Positions 1 to 9,066 of a stretch of 48,224 nt of DNA are shown here, one piece after another. Made by a program: the position numbers and the translations under genes. The DNA is taken from assembly GCA_028280785.1 (NCBI GenBank), contig JANQLF010000203.1:1-48224 (forward strand), read 5' to 3'. Source of the stretch: Planctomycetota bacterium. Lineage in GTDB: Bacteria; Planctomycetota; UBA11346. The number at the start of each line of letters is the position of its first letter. Position 1 is the first letter of the stretch. Under the pieces are notes generated by a model. The model was not told the DNA's origin and did no database searches. It saw nothing but the letters and a program-made list of their open reading frames with translations.

Positions 1-471
1 TTGCATGTCAAAATACAGCGCCACACAACCCCAGATAATTTGTGGAATGGTGTGAATGATCTTTGCCCAAATATAATCGATGCGAAAAAAACCAATACCA
101 AAGCCGGTGATCGAACCAAGGACACAGGCAATATAGGGATAAGCGGGATTTTTTGTGGCATAATAAGCGAGCATGTAACTGGCGATGCCTAAGACGAGGG
201 CTGCGCCGACACAATGCTTGATGCGCATCAGGTACCATTTGAAGCTGTTGCCACGACGCGCCATGCGCGCTTCTTCAGCAATGACGCGAACTTCTAAGGG
301 TATTTCATGTTCGGTAGAATCGACTGGCGATTGATAGACGGACTGCTGGAATTGTGGATGCGGTAATTTTGAATCTTCGGCTTGAGTATCAGCTTCCTTT
401 TCTTCCTTGGGACCAAGGTTGCGAAAAGCATATTTTACTTCTTCTTTAGCTTCCATTTCCGGAGGGGGCAT
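1..471 (-). CDS. Membrane protein, 3' end cut off by the window edge
   Basis: An open frame runs from an ATG at 471 down to base 1 with no stop codon, giving 157 residues of a longer protein. The first 80 or so residues are hydrophilic and rich in E, K and Q; then come at least two hydrophobic segments (around IKHCVGAALVLGIASYMLAY and YPYIACVLGSITGFGIGFF) and probably the start of a third near the edge. This suggests a small inner-membrane protein with a cytoplasmic N-terminus. It lies 66 bases downstream of hemG on the same strand and may be the last gene of that operon. An alternative ATG is at 456. No strong Shine-Dalgarno sequence precedes either start. I do not recognise the family. Confidence 0.6.
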   Translation of the reverse strand, partial: MPPPEMEAKEEVKYAFRNLGPKEEKEADTQAEDSKLPHPQFQQSVYQSPVDSTEHEIPLEVRVIAEEARMARRGNSFKWYLMRIKHCVGAALVLGIASYMLAYYATKNPAYPYIACVLGSITGFGIGFFRIDYIWAKIIHTIPQIIWGCVALYFDMQ

Positions 472-537
472 AGGTGGGCAGCATAATCAAGCCCAGGCTA
501 ATTCAACAGTTTCTCCAACATTGCCTTGTAGCACAGA

Positions 538-1917
538 TCACGCGCTACGCTTCGCCACATCCATCCCTTGCTGAATTATATCAGGGATACCGACGCCCTC
601 ATAACCATTGCCAATCAGAAAAAGGCCATCTTGCTGGGCTTCAAGTTCACGAATCTGAGCAACACGGCCTAGGTGTCCAATCGATGGTTGGGCCATGGCT
701 TTACTGTAGCGAGTAATTTTTGTAAAAATTGGTTCAGCACTTATCTTACATAAGTCTTTGAGGTCTTCGCGAACTGCAGTAATTAATTCATCGTCATTTT
801 TATTCAGTTGATGTGCTTGTAAGGCACCGCCAACAAAGGCACGTAAGACACAGACGTCGTCGGGACTGCGATCGGCATATTTATTCGAAGAAAACGTACA
901 GGCGATTAAATTACGATTTTCAACAGCAGGTACAACAAAGCCTGATGCTGCAGGTAAATTGGGCACATCTTTTTTATGGAAAGCGATATTAATAGTAGCG
1001 ACATCCGCGTAGGGGATGCTGTCGAGGGCAGTGCTTAATTCTGCACAGGCATTTTGCAGTAAATGAGCATGGCCGTGAGCAGGACCGCACAAACACAGTA
1101 TGTCAGATTCAACCATGTCACCATTTTCAAAATGGCACTGCCAAGTGTTTTCACTCTTTTTGATATCGCTTACCCGATGGGCGCTATGTAATTTATCTTG
1201 GTCGAAGGTTTTAATTAATGCATGGGCTAATTGCTGGAGACCACCTTTTAACGAAATAAATAAACCATAACGAGGACCGCTAGTAGCAACGGCTTTTTGT
1301 GCCTTGCCGCGTTTCATCATCGCTTTGATTAAACTGCGATGTTCTTTTTCCATTTCGATAAATTGCGGCATGCAGGCGCGCAAACTTAAATGCTCAGGGT
1401 CAGCGGTGTAAATGCCACCGACCATTGGCTGAGCGATGCGCTCTAAGGCTTCTTTGCCTAAGCGACGGCGAACAAAATCAGCTAAGCTTTCATCTTTATC
1501 GCTCTTGCTGCGTGGTAAAACAATATCAAGCAACATACGAATTTTGCCAAACCAACTGACGATCGGTGAGGTGACAAACGGCCAAATTTTTCCCGGTGCC
1601 ATTAAATACAAACCGGGGGGAACGGGAATTAATCGTTTGCCTTTGGCGATTAATGCCTGGCGGTTTGCTTCAACGGTGTCCTGCACCTGATCTTCAATGC
1701 CCAGTGCTTTAATTAATTGCATAGCCGCTGGTTTGGTGCGAATGATGGAGTCAGGGCCAAGTTCTAAAATACAATCATGTTCTTCGCTAGACTCAGTAAC
1801 GCCACCCCAGTGCTCATTTGCATCATAAACATGAACTTCATGTCCCTGCTCTTTGAGATGCCAAGCTAAGGATAAGCCACCAATACCGCCGCCGATGACT
1901 GTGACGCGTTTGCCCAT
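538..1917 (-). CDS. hemG: Protoporphyrinogen oxidase (HemG/HemY type, FAD-dependent)
   Basis: This 459-residue protein has the oxygen-dependent protoporphyrinogen oxidase architecture. The N-terminal dinucleotide-binding motif VIGGGIGGLSLAWHLKEQGH is followed by the acidic end of the FAD fold (VYDA) and GGV, the region LGPDSII typical of the family, and a C-terminal FAD-contact segment LFLIGNGYEGVGIPDIIQQG. The enzyme oxidises protoporphyrinogen IX (or coproporphyrinogen III in some lineages) before iron insertion in heme synthesis. It starts two bases after the hemE stop, so the two are almost certainly co-transcribed and work in one pathway. The sequence does not let me decide between the protoporphyrin and coproporphyrin branch. 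Confidence 0.9.
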   Translation of the reverse strand: MGKRVTVIGGGIGGLSLAWHLKEQGHEVHVYDANEHWGGVTESSEEHDCILELGPDSIIRTKPAAMQLIKALGIEDQVQDTVEANRQALIAKGKRLIPVPPGLYLMAPGKIWPFVTSPIVSWFGKIRMLLDIVLPRSKSDKDESLADFVRRRLGKEALERIAQPMVGGIYTADPEHLSLRACMPQFIEMEKEHRSLIKAMMKRGKAQKAVATSGPRYGLFISLKGGLQQLAHALIKTFDQDKLHSAHRVSDIKKSENTWQCHFENGDMVESDILCLCGPAHGHAHLLQNACAELSTALDSIPYADVATINIAFHKKDVPNLPAASGFVVPAVENRNLIACTFSSNKYADRSPDDVCVLRAFVGGALQAHQLNKNDDELITAVREDLKDLCKISAEPIFTKITRYSKAMAQPSIGHLGRVAQIRELEAQQDGLFLIGNGYEGVGIPDIIQQGMDVAKRSA

Positions 1918-1919
1918 TG

Positions 1920-3005
1920 TTAGCGCTTACTGTACTCGTGAATAAATGCGATGAGATCAATCACCTGTTGTGGATTGGTTTCTTTAATAATGCCATGGCC
2001 TAAGTTAAAGATATGACCTGGGCGACTTTCGACTGAGTCTAATAATTGTTTGGCTTTATCGAGCAGCATTTCTTTCGGTGCCAATAATAATGTTTGATCC
2101 AAATTACCTTGGACACTGATTTCATCTGGACCACCAAGTGCATCCCAGGTTTGCACTAAATCACAAGTAGCATCTATACCAATAACATCGCAGTTGGTTT
2201 GCTTAAATAAATGTAAGAGGTGGCGGGTGTGAGTGCCAAAAACGATAATCGGAATGCCTTTTGGTAGGGCATCGACTAGTTTAATCATGTGTGGCAATAA
2301 ATATGCTTCATAATCTTCTGCAGAAATATTACCAACCCACGAATCGAAAATTTGTAAGCACTGCGCACCTGCTTTGACTTGGCCAATTAAATAATCTTGC
2401 AGGGCAGTGACGATTATGTCCATGAGTGCGTGCCAGGCATCAGTATGACAATACATCATGGTTTTTGTTTTAGCGTATTGACGCGAACCGCCGCCTTCGC
2501 AGGCATACGAGGCAACGGTAAATGGTGCGCCGCAAAATCCGATTAACGGAATATCAGCTGGTAATTCATTACGACAGGTGCTAATGGCATCGTTCACATA
2601 CGAACACGCAGCGGCAGCATCGTGTGGATTGTTTAATGCTTGAACCGAGGCAAGGTCCGTAAGGCATGGATTTAATTTTGGACCTTCACCTTTGCCAAAG
2701 GTGAGTTCCATGCCGAGGCCTTCGAGGATTAATAATATGTCGGCAAAAATAATAGCCGCATCAGCGCCGATAATGCGTTGGGCATCGACGGTTACTTTAG
2801 AGGCATCATGTTTATTTTTACATAAACTTAAAAAGGTGTGATTGGCGCGCACATCACGGTATTCTTGCATGTAACGACCAGCTTGGCGCATCAGCCACAC
2901 CGGTGTGTGGGGAACACTTTCGCCGCGACAAGCGCGCATGAATGGGGAATCCCATAAGACACTGTCGATGTTTTGTTGGTTGCCGTCGCTGCGAATTCTT
3001 GCCAT
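1920..3005 (-). CDS. hemE: Uroporphyrinogen decarboxylase
   Basis: The protein is 361 residues, normal for HemE. It carries the signature PVWLMRQAGRYMQEYRDVR near residues 35-53, whose arginines bind the substrate carboxylates, the segment ADAAIIFADILLILEGLGME, the conserved GFCGAPFTVASYACEGGGS and the C-terminal FNLGHGI motif. It converts uroporphyrinogen III to coproporphyrinogen III by four decarboxylations in the cytoplasm. hemG follows after two bases, and an LpxL-like acyltransferase ends six bases upstream. A heme pair embedded in a lipid-A/housekeeping operon is therefore the local arrangement. Confidence 0.95.
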   Translation of the reverse strand: MARIRSDGNQQNIDSVLWDSPFMRACRGESVPHTPVWLMRQAGRYMQEYRDVRANHTFLSLCKNKHDASKVTVDAQRIIGADAAIIFADILLILEGLGMELTFGKGEGPKLNPCLTDLASVQALNNPHDAAAACSYVNDAISTCRNELPADIPLIGFCGAPFTVASYACEGGGSRQYAKTKTMMYCHTDAWHALMDIIVTALQDYLIGQVKAGAQCLQIFDSWVGNISAEDYEAYLLPHMIKLVDALPKGIPIIVFGTHTRHLLHLFKQTNCDVIGIDATCDLVQTWDALGGPDEISVQGNLDQTLLLAPKEMLLDKAKQLLDSVESRPGHIFNLGHGIIKETNPQQVIDLIAFIHEYSKR

Positions 3006-3011
3006 ACGTCC

Positions 3012-3917
3012 TCAGTCGTTGGCGGATGCTATATCCTCAGGTTGCGTGCGCCAGCGCTTGTGCCACCACACCCATTGTTCTGGATACTGACGAACGAGTT
3101 GTTCTTGGTAGGCCATGTACCAATCAGTAATTTGTTGAATATCCGCTGTTTCGTCAGCGGTTTTTTCAAAGTGTTTTCGTGGTCCCCAATGAAATACAAA
3201 ATAACCATCACGCTCGTAGAAATAGACCGGTTGCACTGCTACACCGCGTAAGCGAGCTAAATGTGCTGGGCCGCTTGGTGTGTAGGCTGGGATATTAAAC
3301 CACGTGCTAAAAATCCCTGGAAATTTAGGTAAATCTTGATCGGGTACCATCGTGACGCTACCGCCTTTGCGTAGCGCTTTGGAACATGGGATTAAACCTT
3401 GGTCTTGATAGATAACTGTAGCTGCGTTGTTTTTACATCGCAAATCGTTCATAACAAAATTGTTAAGATTTTCATTGCGAAGGCGCTTGCCAACTGTGTA
3501 TATGTCTCCCGCAAGTCCCATAAATCGCATTTGTAATTCATAATTACCAAAATGACCGCCGATTAATAATGTGCCCTCTTTATTTTTATAGGCTTCACGA
3601 TGGGCATCTAAGTTTTCCTGGCCTTCAACTTTAATATATTTAAATATATCTTTATTTTCGACATGAAGAAGTCGTAAAATAGTTAGCGCTGATCTCCCAA
3701 AATGTCCGAAACATTTAATTGTTGTTTTGTTAATCCATTCATTAGAGGCATTGGGGAAGGCGCGCTTTAGATGCTCACGGCATCGTTTGACGTCACGCAG
3801 AGGTAGATGTGCAAATAGAAAGCCCACTTTCTGTCCAATGAGACGAATAAAATCTAATGGAAATATTCGTATAATATACAAAGACATTTTTAAACACGTG
3901 ATTGGACAAAGGCGCAT
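3012..3917 (-). CDS. LpxL/HtrB-type lipid A acyltransferase paralogue (downstream copy)
   Basis: A member of the LPLAT/LpxL family that transfers a secondary acyl chain to lipid A at the inner membrane. It has the catalytic H-x4-E motif in GGHFGNYELQMRF, the block MVPDQDLPKFPGIFSTWFN and the C-terminal PEQWVWWHKRWRT, a family signature. An N-terminal hydrophobic segment (SLYIIRIFPLDFIRLIG) anchors it. A longer frame begins at 3950, but alignment with its upstream neighbour favours the internal ATG at 3917 (301 residues). It is clearly homologous to the next gene along most of its length, so the pair arose by tandem duplication. Which acyl position each copy modifies cannot be told. Confidence 0.85.
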   Translation of the reverse strand: MRLCPITCLKMSLYIIRIFPLDFIRLIGQKVGFLFAHLPLRDVKRCREHLKRAFPNASNEWINKTTIKCFGHFGRSALTILRLLHVENKDIFKYIKVEGQENLDAHREAYKNKEGTLLIGGHFGNYELQMRFMGLAGDIYTVGKRLRNENLNNFVMNDLRCKNNAATVIYQDQGLIPCSKALRKGGSVTMVPDQDLPKFPGIFSTWFNIPAYTPSGPAHLARLRGVAVQPVYFYERDGYFVFHWGPRKHFEKTADETADIQQITDWYMAYQEQLVRQYPEQWVWWHKRWRTQPEDIASAND

Positions 3918-4038
3918 ATGCTTAGTAAGACTATGTGCGCAAAGTTGCATAGCTATATATTAATCAAAACCACGACAGTAGTATTAAAGATGTGCTAAGT
4001 AGTGTTACTGCAGATGTAAAATTCAGTATTTAATGCAA

Positions 4039-4935
4039 TTAATCTGATTGTGGTTGCGTACGCCAACGACGATGCCACCACACCCATTGTTCTGGGTTTT
4101 CTTGAACTAGACGCTCCTGATAGGCCATTATCCAGTTGGTCATTAATTGAATGTCGCTATCTTCATTATCAGTTTGCTGAAATGTTTTACGAGGTCCCCA
4201 GTGGAATACAAAACGACCAGCTTTTTCGTAAAAAAAGACAGGTTGAATAGCAACATTTTGTGAACGTGCTAATTTTGCAGGCCCACTTGGTGTATAGGCG
4301 GGTATATTAAACCAAGTGCTGAATATACCTGGAATCTTTGGCAAATCTTGATCTGGAACCATGCATACACTGCCGGCTTGGCGTAAGGCCCGTATACATG
4401 GTAAAAGACCCTGATCTTGGTAAATAGTTTTACCATCATTATTTTTAGTGCGCAAATTATTGATAATGAAGTCGTCAAGTAATTCATTATCCATACGACG
4501 ACCTACCGCATACATGTCTCCCGCTAAGCCCATGAAGCGCATTTGCAATTCCCAATTACCAAAGTGTCCTCCAACAATTATGGTTCCTTCACCTTGCAAA
4601 TATGCTTGGCGATGCGCGTAAAAATTCTCTAGACCTTCAATACTTACTAATTTGTAAAGCTGTTTGTTAGGGATACTGAGCAGTCGTAGCAAGGTGAATG
4701 CTGTGCGACCAAAGTGACCAAAACAACGAGCGCTTGTTTTTAAGATCCAATCAGAAGATTTATCGGGGAATGCACGTTGTAAGTGTTCGCGACAGCGTAT
4801 GACATCACGTGTTGGTATCGAAGCAAAGCAGTAGCCTAAACGCTGACCAATCATGCGAACGCATGAGAGTGGTAATAATCGGATTAAATGAATGGCCACC
4901 GATAAACAGCGAGCAAGCACCTGCATATGATTCAC
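4039..4935 (-). CDS. LpxL/HtrB-type lipid A acyltransferase paralogue (upstream copy)
   Basis: This 298-residue LpxL-family acyltransferase has the catalytic motif GGHFGNWELQMRFMGLAGDM, the block MVPDQDLPKIPGIFSTWFN and the C-terminal PEQWVWWHRRWRTQP. The probable start is a GTG at 4935 whose last two bases belong to the MazG-like stop codon (GTGA overlap), which indicates translational coupling; an ATG three codons further in (4926) is possible. Its paralogue lies about 120 bases downstream, across a short gap with no clear signal. Both probably act on Kdo-lipid A or a related acceptor, consistent with kdsA and waaA elsewhere in the window. Confidence 0.85.
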   Translation of the reverse strand: MNHMQVLARCLSVAIHLIRLLPLSCVRMIGQRLGYCFASIPTRDVIRCREHLQRAFPDKSSDWILKTSARCFGHFGRTAFTLLRLLSIPNKQLYKLVSIEGLENFYAHRQAYLQGEGTIIVGGHFGNWELQMRFMGLAGDMYAVGRRMDNELLDDFIINNLRTKNNDGKTIYQDQGLLPCIRALRQAGSVCMVPDQDLPKIPGIFSTWFNIPAYTPSGPAKLARSQNVAIQPVFFYEKAGRFVFHWGPRKTFQQTDNEDSDIQLMTNWIMAYQERLVQENPEQWVWWHRRWRTQPQSD

Positions 4936-5225
4936 GGCTTTGTTTTACACTCACAGGGTGATGCATTGCATTGCTTACATACTGCAGTGTATTTTTCGGC
5001 AGTAACCGTAGCTAAATCAACATCGGCTAAATGAGCAAGTGAAGTGAGCCAGGCTAAGCAATCAGCAAATTCACCATTTAAATCATGTTTATCGGGCTCA
5101 CGAATGGCTTCAGCTAATTCACCAATTTCTTCCATGAAATACATAAAGGTGCCTTCGATGCCGCGCGCGGAATCTTTTTCACCATAGGTATCAGCAATGT
5201 GTTTTTGAAATGCTTTGAGGTCCAT
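4932..5225 (-). CDS. MazG-like nucleotide pyrophosphohydrolase, small form
   Basis: A 97-residue all-alpha NTP-PPase of the MazG superfamily. The metal-binding helices are visible as EEIGELAEAI and GEFADCLAWL, matching the E-x2-E ... E-x2-D pattern. Such proteins hydrolyse non-canonical or excess nucleoside triphosphates to monophosphates. The C-terminus has four cysteines (CKQCNASPCEC), a possible small metal site after the catalytic helices. A longer frame starts at 5264 inside the HIT gene, but the ATG at 5225 overlaps the HIT stop as TAATG and is the better start. The downstream acyltransferase overlaps its stop codon. Confidence 0.75.
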   Translation of the reverse strand: MDLKAFQKHIADTYGEKDSARGIEGTFMYFMEEIGELAEAIREPDKHDLNGEFADCLAWLTSLAHLADVDLATVTAEKYTAVCKQCNASPCECKTKP

Positions 5226-5653
5226 TAAATACCAGTCCATTGTGAACGAATGGCATTGCCCCAATAGGCAATTTGTTTTTCAACTTCTTGATCGCTGTCG
5301 CCATAACGCTGGCTCGAAAATTGATGCGCCTGCGCGTGTTCATGACGCGGAATAAAATGAATGTGTACATGCGGAATTTCTTGGCCAGCTTCGCTGCCAT
5401 CTCGTACCAAGACGCTGACGGCGGGTGCCTGAGCCGCTTGCTTAACGGCGGCACTTAATGCTGAGATGTATTGACCCATGCAGGCTTGGGTGCCGCCGGG
5501 TAGTTCACTTAAAAAAGCGACTGGATCACGTGGAACGAGTAGGGTGTGGCCAGGTGCGGCTGGAAAGATATCCAAGAAGGCCACCCAGCGCTCATCTTTG
5601 AAGATAAACTCGCCGGGAATCTCGCCGGCAATAATTTTGCTGAATAAAGTCAT
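5225..5653 (-). CDS. HIT-family nucleotide-binding hydrolase
   Basis: A 142-residue histidine-triad protein. The triad HVHIHFIPR lies near residue 95, with the family N-terminal pattern FSKIIAGEIPGEFIFKDE and LLVPRDPVAFLSEL. HIT proteins hydrolyse purine nucleotide phosphoramidates or dinucleoside polyphosphates in the cytoplasm. It is the first gene of a minus-strand series that continues with the MazG-like protein (1-base overlap), the acyltransferases and hemE-hemG. Upstream lies an 84-base divergent intergenic space facing the 5738 gene. Exact substrate unknown. Confidence 0.9.
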   Translation of the reverse strand: MTLFSKIIAGEIPGEFIFKDERWVAFLDIFPAAPGHTLLVPRDPVAFLSELPGGTQACMGQYISALSAAVKQAAQAPAVSVLVRDGSEAGQEIPHVHIHFIPRHEHAQAHQFSSQRYGDSDQEVEKQIAYWGNAIRSQWTGI

Positions 5654-5737
5654 GCTTTGATGATCTTAGTACCATGCCAGGGGGCAAGCTTGTGCTAGGC
5701 CTCTGCGTTCTAGAATCGGTGTTCGCAAGAGGTCATT

Positions 5738-5947
5738 ATGCAGCAGATTCCTGAACCGGTTTGGTCACGTATGCTTCCCAAGATCAATGAGTTATGTCCA
5801 CGCATTACTACTGAGGACTTGGGTGAATGTGAGCAACGCTTTGATTTGCTGACCGCTAAAATTCAGAATCGTCACTGGGTTAGTCGCACTGATGCTGAGA
5901 AAACTGCCTTTGCGATTATGAAAGATGCCGAAGCTTCCGCGTCTTAA
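5738..5947 (+). CDS. Small CsbD-like protein
   Basis: A 69-residue acidic, cysteine-poor helical protein. The spacing of W9, then ITTEDLGECEQRFDLLTAKI and SRTDAEKTAFAI, resembles the CsbD stress-protein pattern (Trp, then a T-D/E-D-L helix, a D-x-L-x-x-K-I-Q helix and an S-x-x-E-A-E helix). CsbD proteins are abundant under general stress, with no known biochemical activity. The start has AGAGG a few bases upstream. The oligopeptidase gene follows after 20 bases, so the two could share a transcript. The family assignment rests on pattern only. Confidence 0.55.
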   Translation: MQQIPEPVWSRMLPKINELCPRITTEDLGECEQRFDLLTAKIQNRHWVSRTDAEKTAFAIMKDAEASAS

Positions 5948-5967
5948 GCTAAACAGAGAGAATAATT

Positions 5968-8040
5968 ATGAGTAATCCATTGTTGGCAGATCAAGCACTG
6001 CCTGCCTTTGATAAAATATGCCCAGAACACGTTGAGCCGGCCATGAAAACCGTGCTCGAAGAATTGGAAGCGCAGGTCAGCAGCATCGAAGCGGAAGCAG
6101 CGCCGTCGTGGGATTCGGTTATGAAACCGATCGAGCACATTAGCCATCGATTGCATATGACTTGGTCACCGGTTGGTCATTTTATGGGCGTGAAAAATAG
6201 TGATGAGTTGCGCGCTGTTTATGAACAAGTCCAGGGACAGATGGTGACTTTTTCGATGCGCATTTCACAGAGTAAAAAATTATACGATGCCTATTGTGCG
6301 ATTCGCGATGGTAGTGAATGGAGTGATTTGGATGAGGCACAGCGACGTATTATTGAAATTAATATTCGCGATGCGGAATTATCAGGAATTGCTTTGGAAG
6401 GTGATGACAAAGAGCAATTTAATAATAATCAAATTCGTTTGGCCGAGCTAAGTACACAGTTTAGCAACCATGTTCTTGATGCGACCAAATCTTTTGAAAT
6501 GGTTTTAACCGAAAAAGACGAAGTGGCTGGTTTGCCAGATAGCGCGCTTGCTTTGGCTGCGCAACACGCTCGTGAACACGGTCATGATGATGCCAGCAAG
6601 GAAAATGGTCCATGGCGTTTTACCTTAGACTTTCCAAGCTTTGGTCCGTTTATGGATTACGCCGAGCGTCGTGATCTACGTGAACGTGTTTATCGTGCCT
6701 TTATTGTGCGTGCGTCCGAAGGTGACTTAAATAACGAGCCATTGATTCGTGAAATTTTGCAATTGCGTAAACAGCAAGCGAGTTTACTCGGCTATGCTGA
6801 TTATGCCGCGGTGAGTTTGGCAGCAAAAATGGCACCAGATGTAGCTGCTGTTCGTGATTTATCTGATAAGTTATTAGACGTGTGTCGCAGTATGGCCGAT
6901 AAAGAACTGCAAGACCTCAAAGATTTTGCTAAAGAAAAAGGTGCTACCGAGGCCGATGATTTACGTCATTGGGATTTAAATTACTGGGCACAACAGTTGC
7001 GCGAAGAGCGTTATGCATTTAACGACGAAGAATTGCGTCCGTATTTCTCATTGCCAAAAGTCTTAGATGGCTTGTTTGCATTAGCGCATCGTTTGTTTGG
7101 CGTTAGCATCGAAGCAGCTGATGGCGAGGCACCAATTTGGCATGAAGATGTGCGCTACTTTAAAATTAAACGTGAAAATGGTGAAGACTGCGCTGCGTTT
7201 TATTTAGATCCGTATTCGCGCCCAGCTGATAAACGTGGTGGCGCATGGATGAATGACTGCGTTGGGCGTGGGATCAATACTGATGGTGGCACCCGTTTGC
7301 CTGTTGCACATTTAGTATGTAACGGAACGCCGCCAGTAGATGGTAAGCCGTCGCTGATGTTATTCCGCGAAGTAGAAACCTTGTTCCATGAATTTGGTCA
7401 TGGTCTACAGCACATGTTAACGACGATTAATCATGCGGAGGCGGCTGGCATTAATAATGTCGAATGGGATGCCGTTGAATTACCAAGCCAATTTATGGAA
7501 AACTGGTGCTATGATAAAGCCAGTGTCGATGAATTTGCGCGTCATTACGAAACCGGTGAATCTATTCCAAATGAGTTATTTGAAAAAGTGAAAGCAGCGC
7601 GTACGTATCGCGCGGCGTCTTTATGCTTGCGTCAATTAACCTTTGGTGCGATCGATATGTTCTTGCATCATGATTTTGACCCGAACTTTGACGGTGATTT
7701 CTGGGCCGAAGTAAATAACGCTACAGACGCATTTAATATTTTAGAGCCATTACCAGAAAATAGATTCCTGTGTAGTTTCGGACATATTTTTGCCGGTGGT
7801 TATGCCGCAGGTTATTATTCGTATAAATGGGCAGAAGTTTTAAGTGCAGATGCTTTTGCTGCCTTCGAAGAAGTTGGATTAGATAACGAAGCCGAAGTTA
7901 AAAAAGTTGGCCGCAAATACGCCGACACCGTTTTAGCACTTGGTGGGAGTAAACCCGCTGCCGAAGTTTACCGCGCATTCCGAGGAAGAGATGCGACAGT
8001 GGATGCGTTACTTCGACATAATGGTTTAATAGCTAACTAG
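5968..8040 (+). CDS. prlC: Oligopeptidase A (M3 family zinc metallopeptidase)
   Basis: A 690-residue M3 peptidase. The zinc site HEFGH is in TLFHEFGHGLQHMLT near residue 470, with the third ligand region NNVEWDAVELPSQFMENW downstream and the conserved GGAWMNDCVGRG before it. The length and the C-terminal FGHIFAGGYAAGYYSYKWAEV block fit oligopeptidase A / PrlC of the thimet-oligopeptidase family, a cytoplasmic enzyme that degrades peptides of roughly 5-20 residues, including cleaved signal peptides. There is no signal peptide. It ends in a repeat-bearing convergent intergenic space shared with the PhyH gene. Confidence 0.92.
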   Translation: MSNPLLADQALPAFDKICPEHVEPAMKTVLEELEAQVSSIEAEAAPSWDSVMKPIEHISHRLHMTWSPVGHFMGVKNSDELRAVYEQVQGQMVTFSMRISQSKKLYDAYCAIRDGSEWSDLDEAQRRIIEINIRDAELSGIALEGDDKEQFNNNQIRLAELSTQFSNHVLDATKSFEMVLTEKDEVAGLPDSALALAAQHAREHGHDDASKENGPWRFTLDFPSFGPFMDYAERRDLRERVYRAFIVRASEGDLNNEPLIREILQLRKQQASLLGYADYAAVSLAAKMAPDVAAVRDLSDKLLDVCRSMADKELQDLKDFAKEKGATEADDLRHWDLNYWAQQLREERYAFNDEELRPYFSLPKVLDGLFALAHRLFGVSIEAADGEAPIWHEDVRYFKIKRENGEDCAAFYLDPYSRPADKRGGAWMNDCVGRGINTDGGTRLPVAHLVCNGTPPVDGKPSLMLFREVETLFHEFGHGLQHMLTTINHAEAAGINNVEWDAVELPSQFMENWCYDKASVDEFARHYETGESIPNELFEKVKAARTYRAASLCLRQLTFGAIDMFLHHDFDPNFDGDFWAEVNNATDAFNILEPLPENRFLCSFGHIFAGGYAAGYYSYKWAEVLSADAFAAFEEVGLDNEAEVKKVGRKYADTVLALGGSKPAAEVYRAFRGRDATVDALLRHNGLIAN

Positions 8041-8047
8041 TGTGTGT

Positions 8048-8119
8048 TTTAGCCTTGGTATTAAGTCTTAGCGCCCGATATCAGAGGCTAAGACTAAGAC
8101 CAATACTAAGACTGATACC
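8048..8119. repeat. Palindromic hexamer-period repeat (TAAGAC type)
   Basis: Between two convergent genes the right arm is a run of degenerate 6-base units near TAAGAC (TAAGAC, TAAGAC, CAATAC, TAAGAC, TGATAC). The left arm holds the reverse complement units. AGTCTTAGC at 8064-8072 pairs perfectly with GCTAAGACT at 8087-8095 across a 14-base loop. The same family recurs at 18685-18786. The hairpin may serve as a bidirectional transcription end, though no T-run follows the stem. Confidence 0.7.
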
Positions 8120-8132
8120 AGTTTGCTAAAAA

Positions 8133-8951
8133 CTATTCTTTTTCCCAAAGGATCGGGTTTAAAGGGCTGGCCATTAAATCACCCTGCTCGCATCCCGGAC
8201 ACCAACGGTTAGCATCACCTTGATTGCGTTCGCAAATATCCATGCGCATATCTTTATCGACGTAGATAATCGTCATGACGCTGCGCATGTCGTTGGTTTT
8301 GTTTGGGCCGGCGCGGTGGAAGGTAGCGCCGAAATGGAAGCTGACATCGCCTAAGTCGAATGGTTGTACACTTTTTTCCATGTCGCTGAGTTTAACCATT
8401 TTATCAATTTTATCTTCGGATTCAGCGCTGATAGCTAATTCACGATTTTCTAAAATGTGTTGGCTCGCTGTGCAGAATTCCAAAGGACCTTTTTCTAAAG
8501 GAATATCACAAAGGGGAATCCATGCAGTTATATTACGATCACTGCTGACTGGCCAATAACGTTGGTCGGTATGCCACGGTGTAAAGCCACCGCCTGGTTC
8601 TTTAAATAAGGCTTGATCGTGGTACATGCGTACACCGTCGACCTTCATTAATTCAGCAGCAATACGCGCCAAACATTTATTAAATAAAAACGGAATAAGT
8701 TCTTCGTCCGTTTCCCATAAATTGGTAATTTGTACAAAGGCTTGATCGTAAAGGGTGCGCTCTTCCATCGGTACGCTGGCTTGCGATTCACCACGACGTG
8801 CAACAGCGGCTTCGATCTTCGGTCCCCACTCGGCTAAGAGTTCTTTGCTTAAAACATCCTTCAGCAGGATATGTCCATCGCGGTTGAATTGCTCGATGTG
8901 CTCGTCGCTAATCGTGTAGTGTTTCTCGAGTTCTTGGCTGAGTACCATCAT
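8133..8951 (-). CDS. Phytanoyl-CoA dioxygenase (PhyH) family protein
   Basis: A 272-residue Fe(II)/2-oxoglutarate-dependent oxygenase. The HxD part of the iron site is WHTDQRYW, the distal histidine is in FHRAGPNKTNDMRS, and the following arginine would bind 2-oxoglutarate. GPLEFCTASQH is also typical of the family. The start at 8951 has AAGGAG eight bases upstream. The family hydroxylates diverse small molecules (lipid-derived acids, ectoine, natural-product intermediates), so the substrate cannot be named. It is divergent from an AraC-type regulator, an arrangement that often reflects local control of the oxygenase. Confidence 0.85.
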   Translation of the reverse strand: MMVLSQELEKHYTISDEHIEQFNRDGHILLKDVLSKELLAEWGPKIEAAVARRGESQASVPMEERTLYDQAFVQITNLWETDEELIPFLFNKCLARIAAELMKVDGVRMYHDQALFKEPGGGFTPWHTDQRYWPVSSDRNITAWIPLCDIPLEKGPLEFCTASQHILENRELAISAESEDKIDKMVKLSDMEKSVQPFDLGDVSFHFGATFHRAGPNKTNDMRSVMTIIYVDKDMRMDICERNQGDANRWCPGCEQGDLMASPLNPILWEKE

Positions 8952-9066
8952 GAGTGAGGCTCCTTGATAACGCGATATTTTACACCCTGTTCGAGCCTTT
9001 CATGGCTAAATCTGGGCCATACTGCTTGTTATTCCGCTTAAACTGATACTATTTTGCGCCGATACG

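Noticed and set aside
8-238. A 76-codon minus-strand frame in the first 240 bases.
   Set aside because: It is out of frame with the 157-codon open frame that reaches the window edge, which has a better hydrophobic profile.
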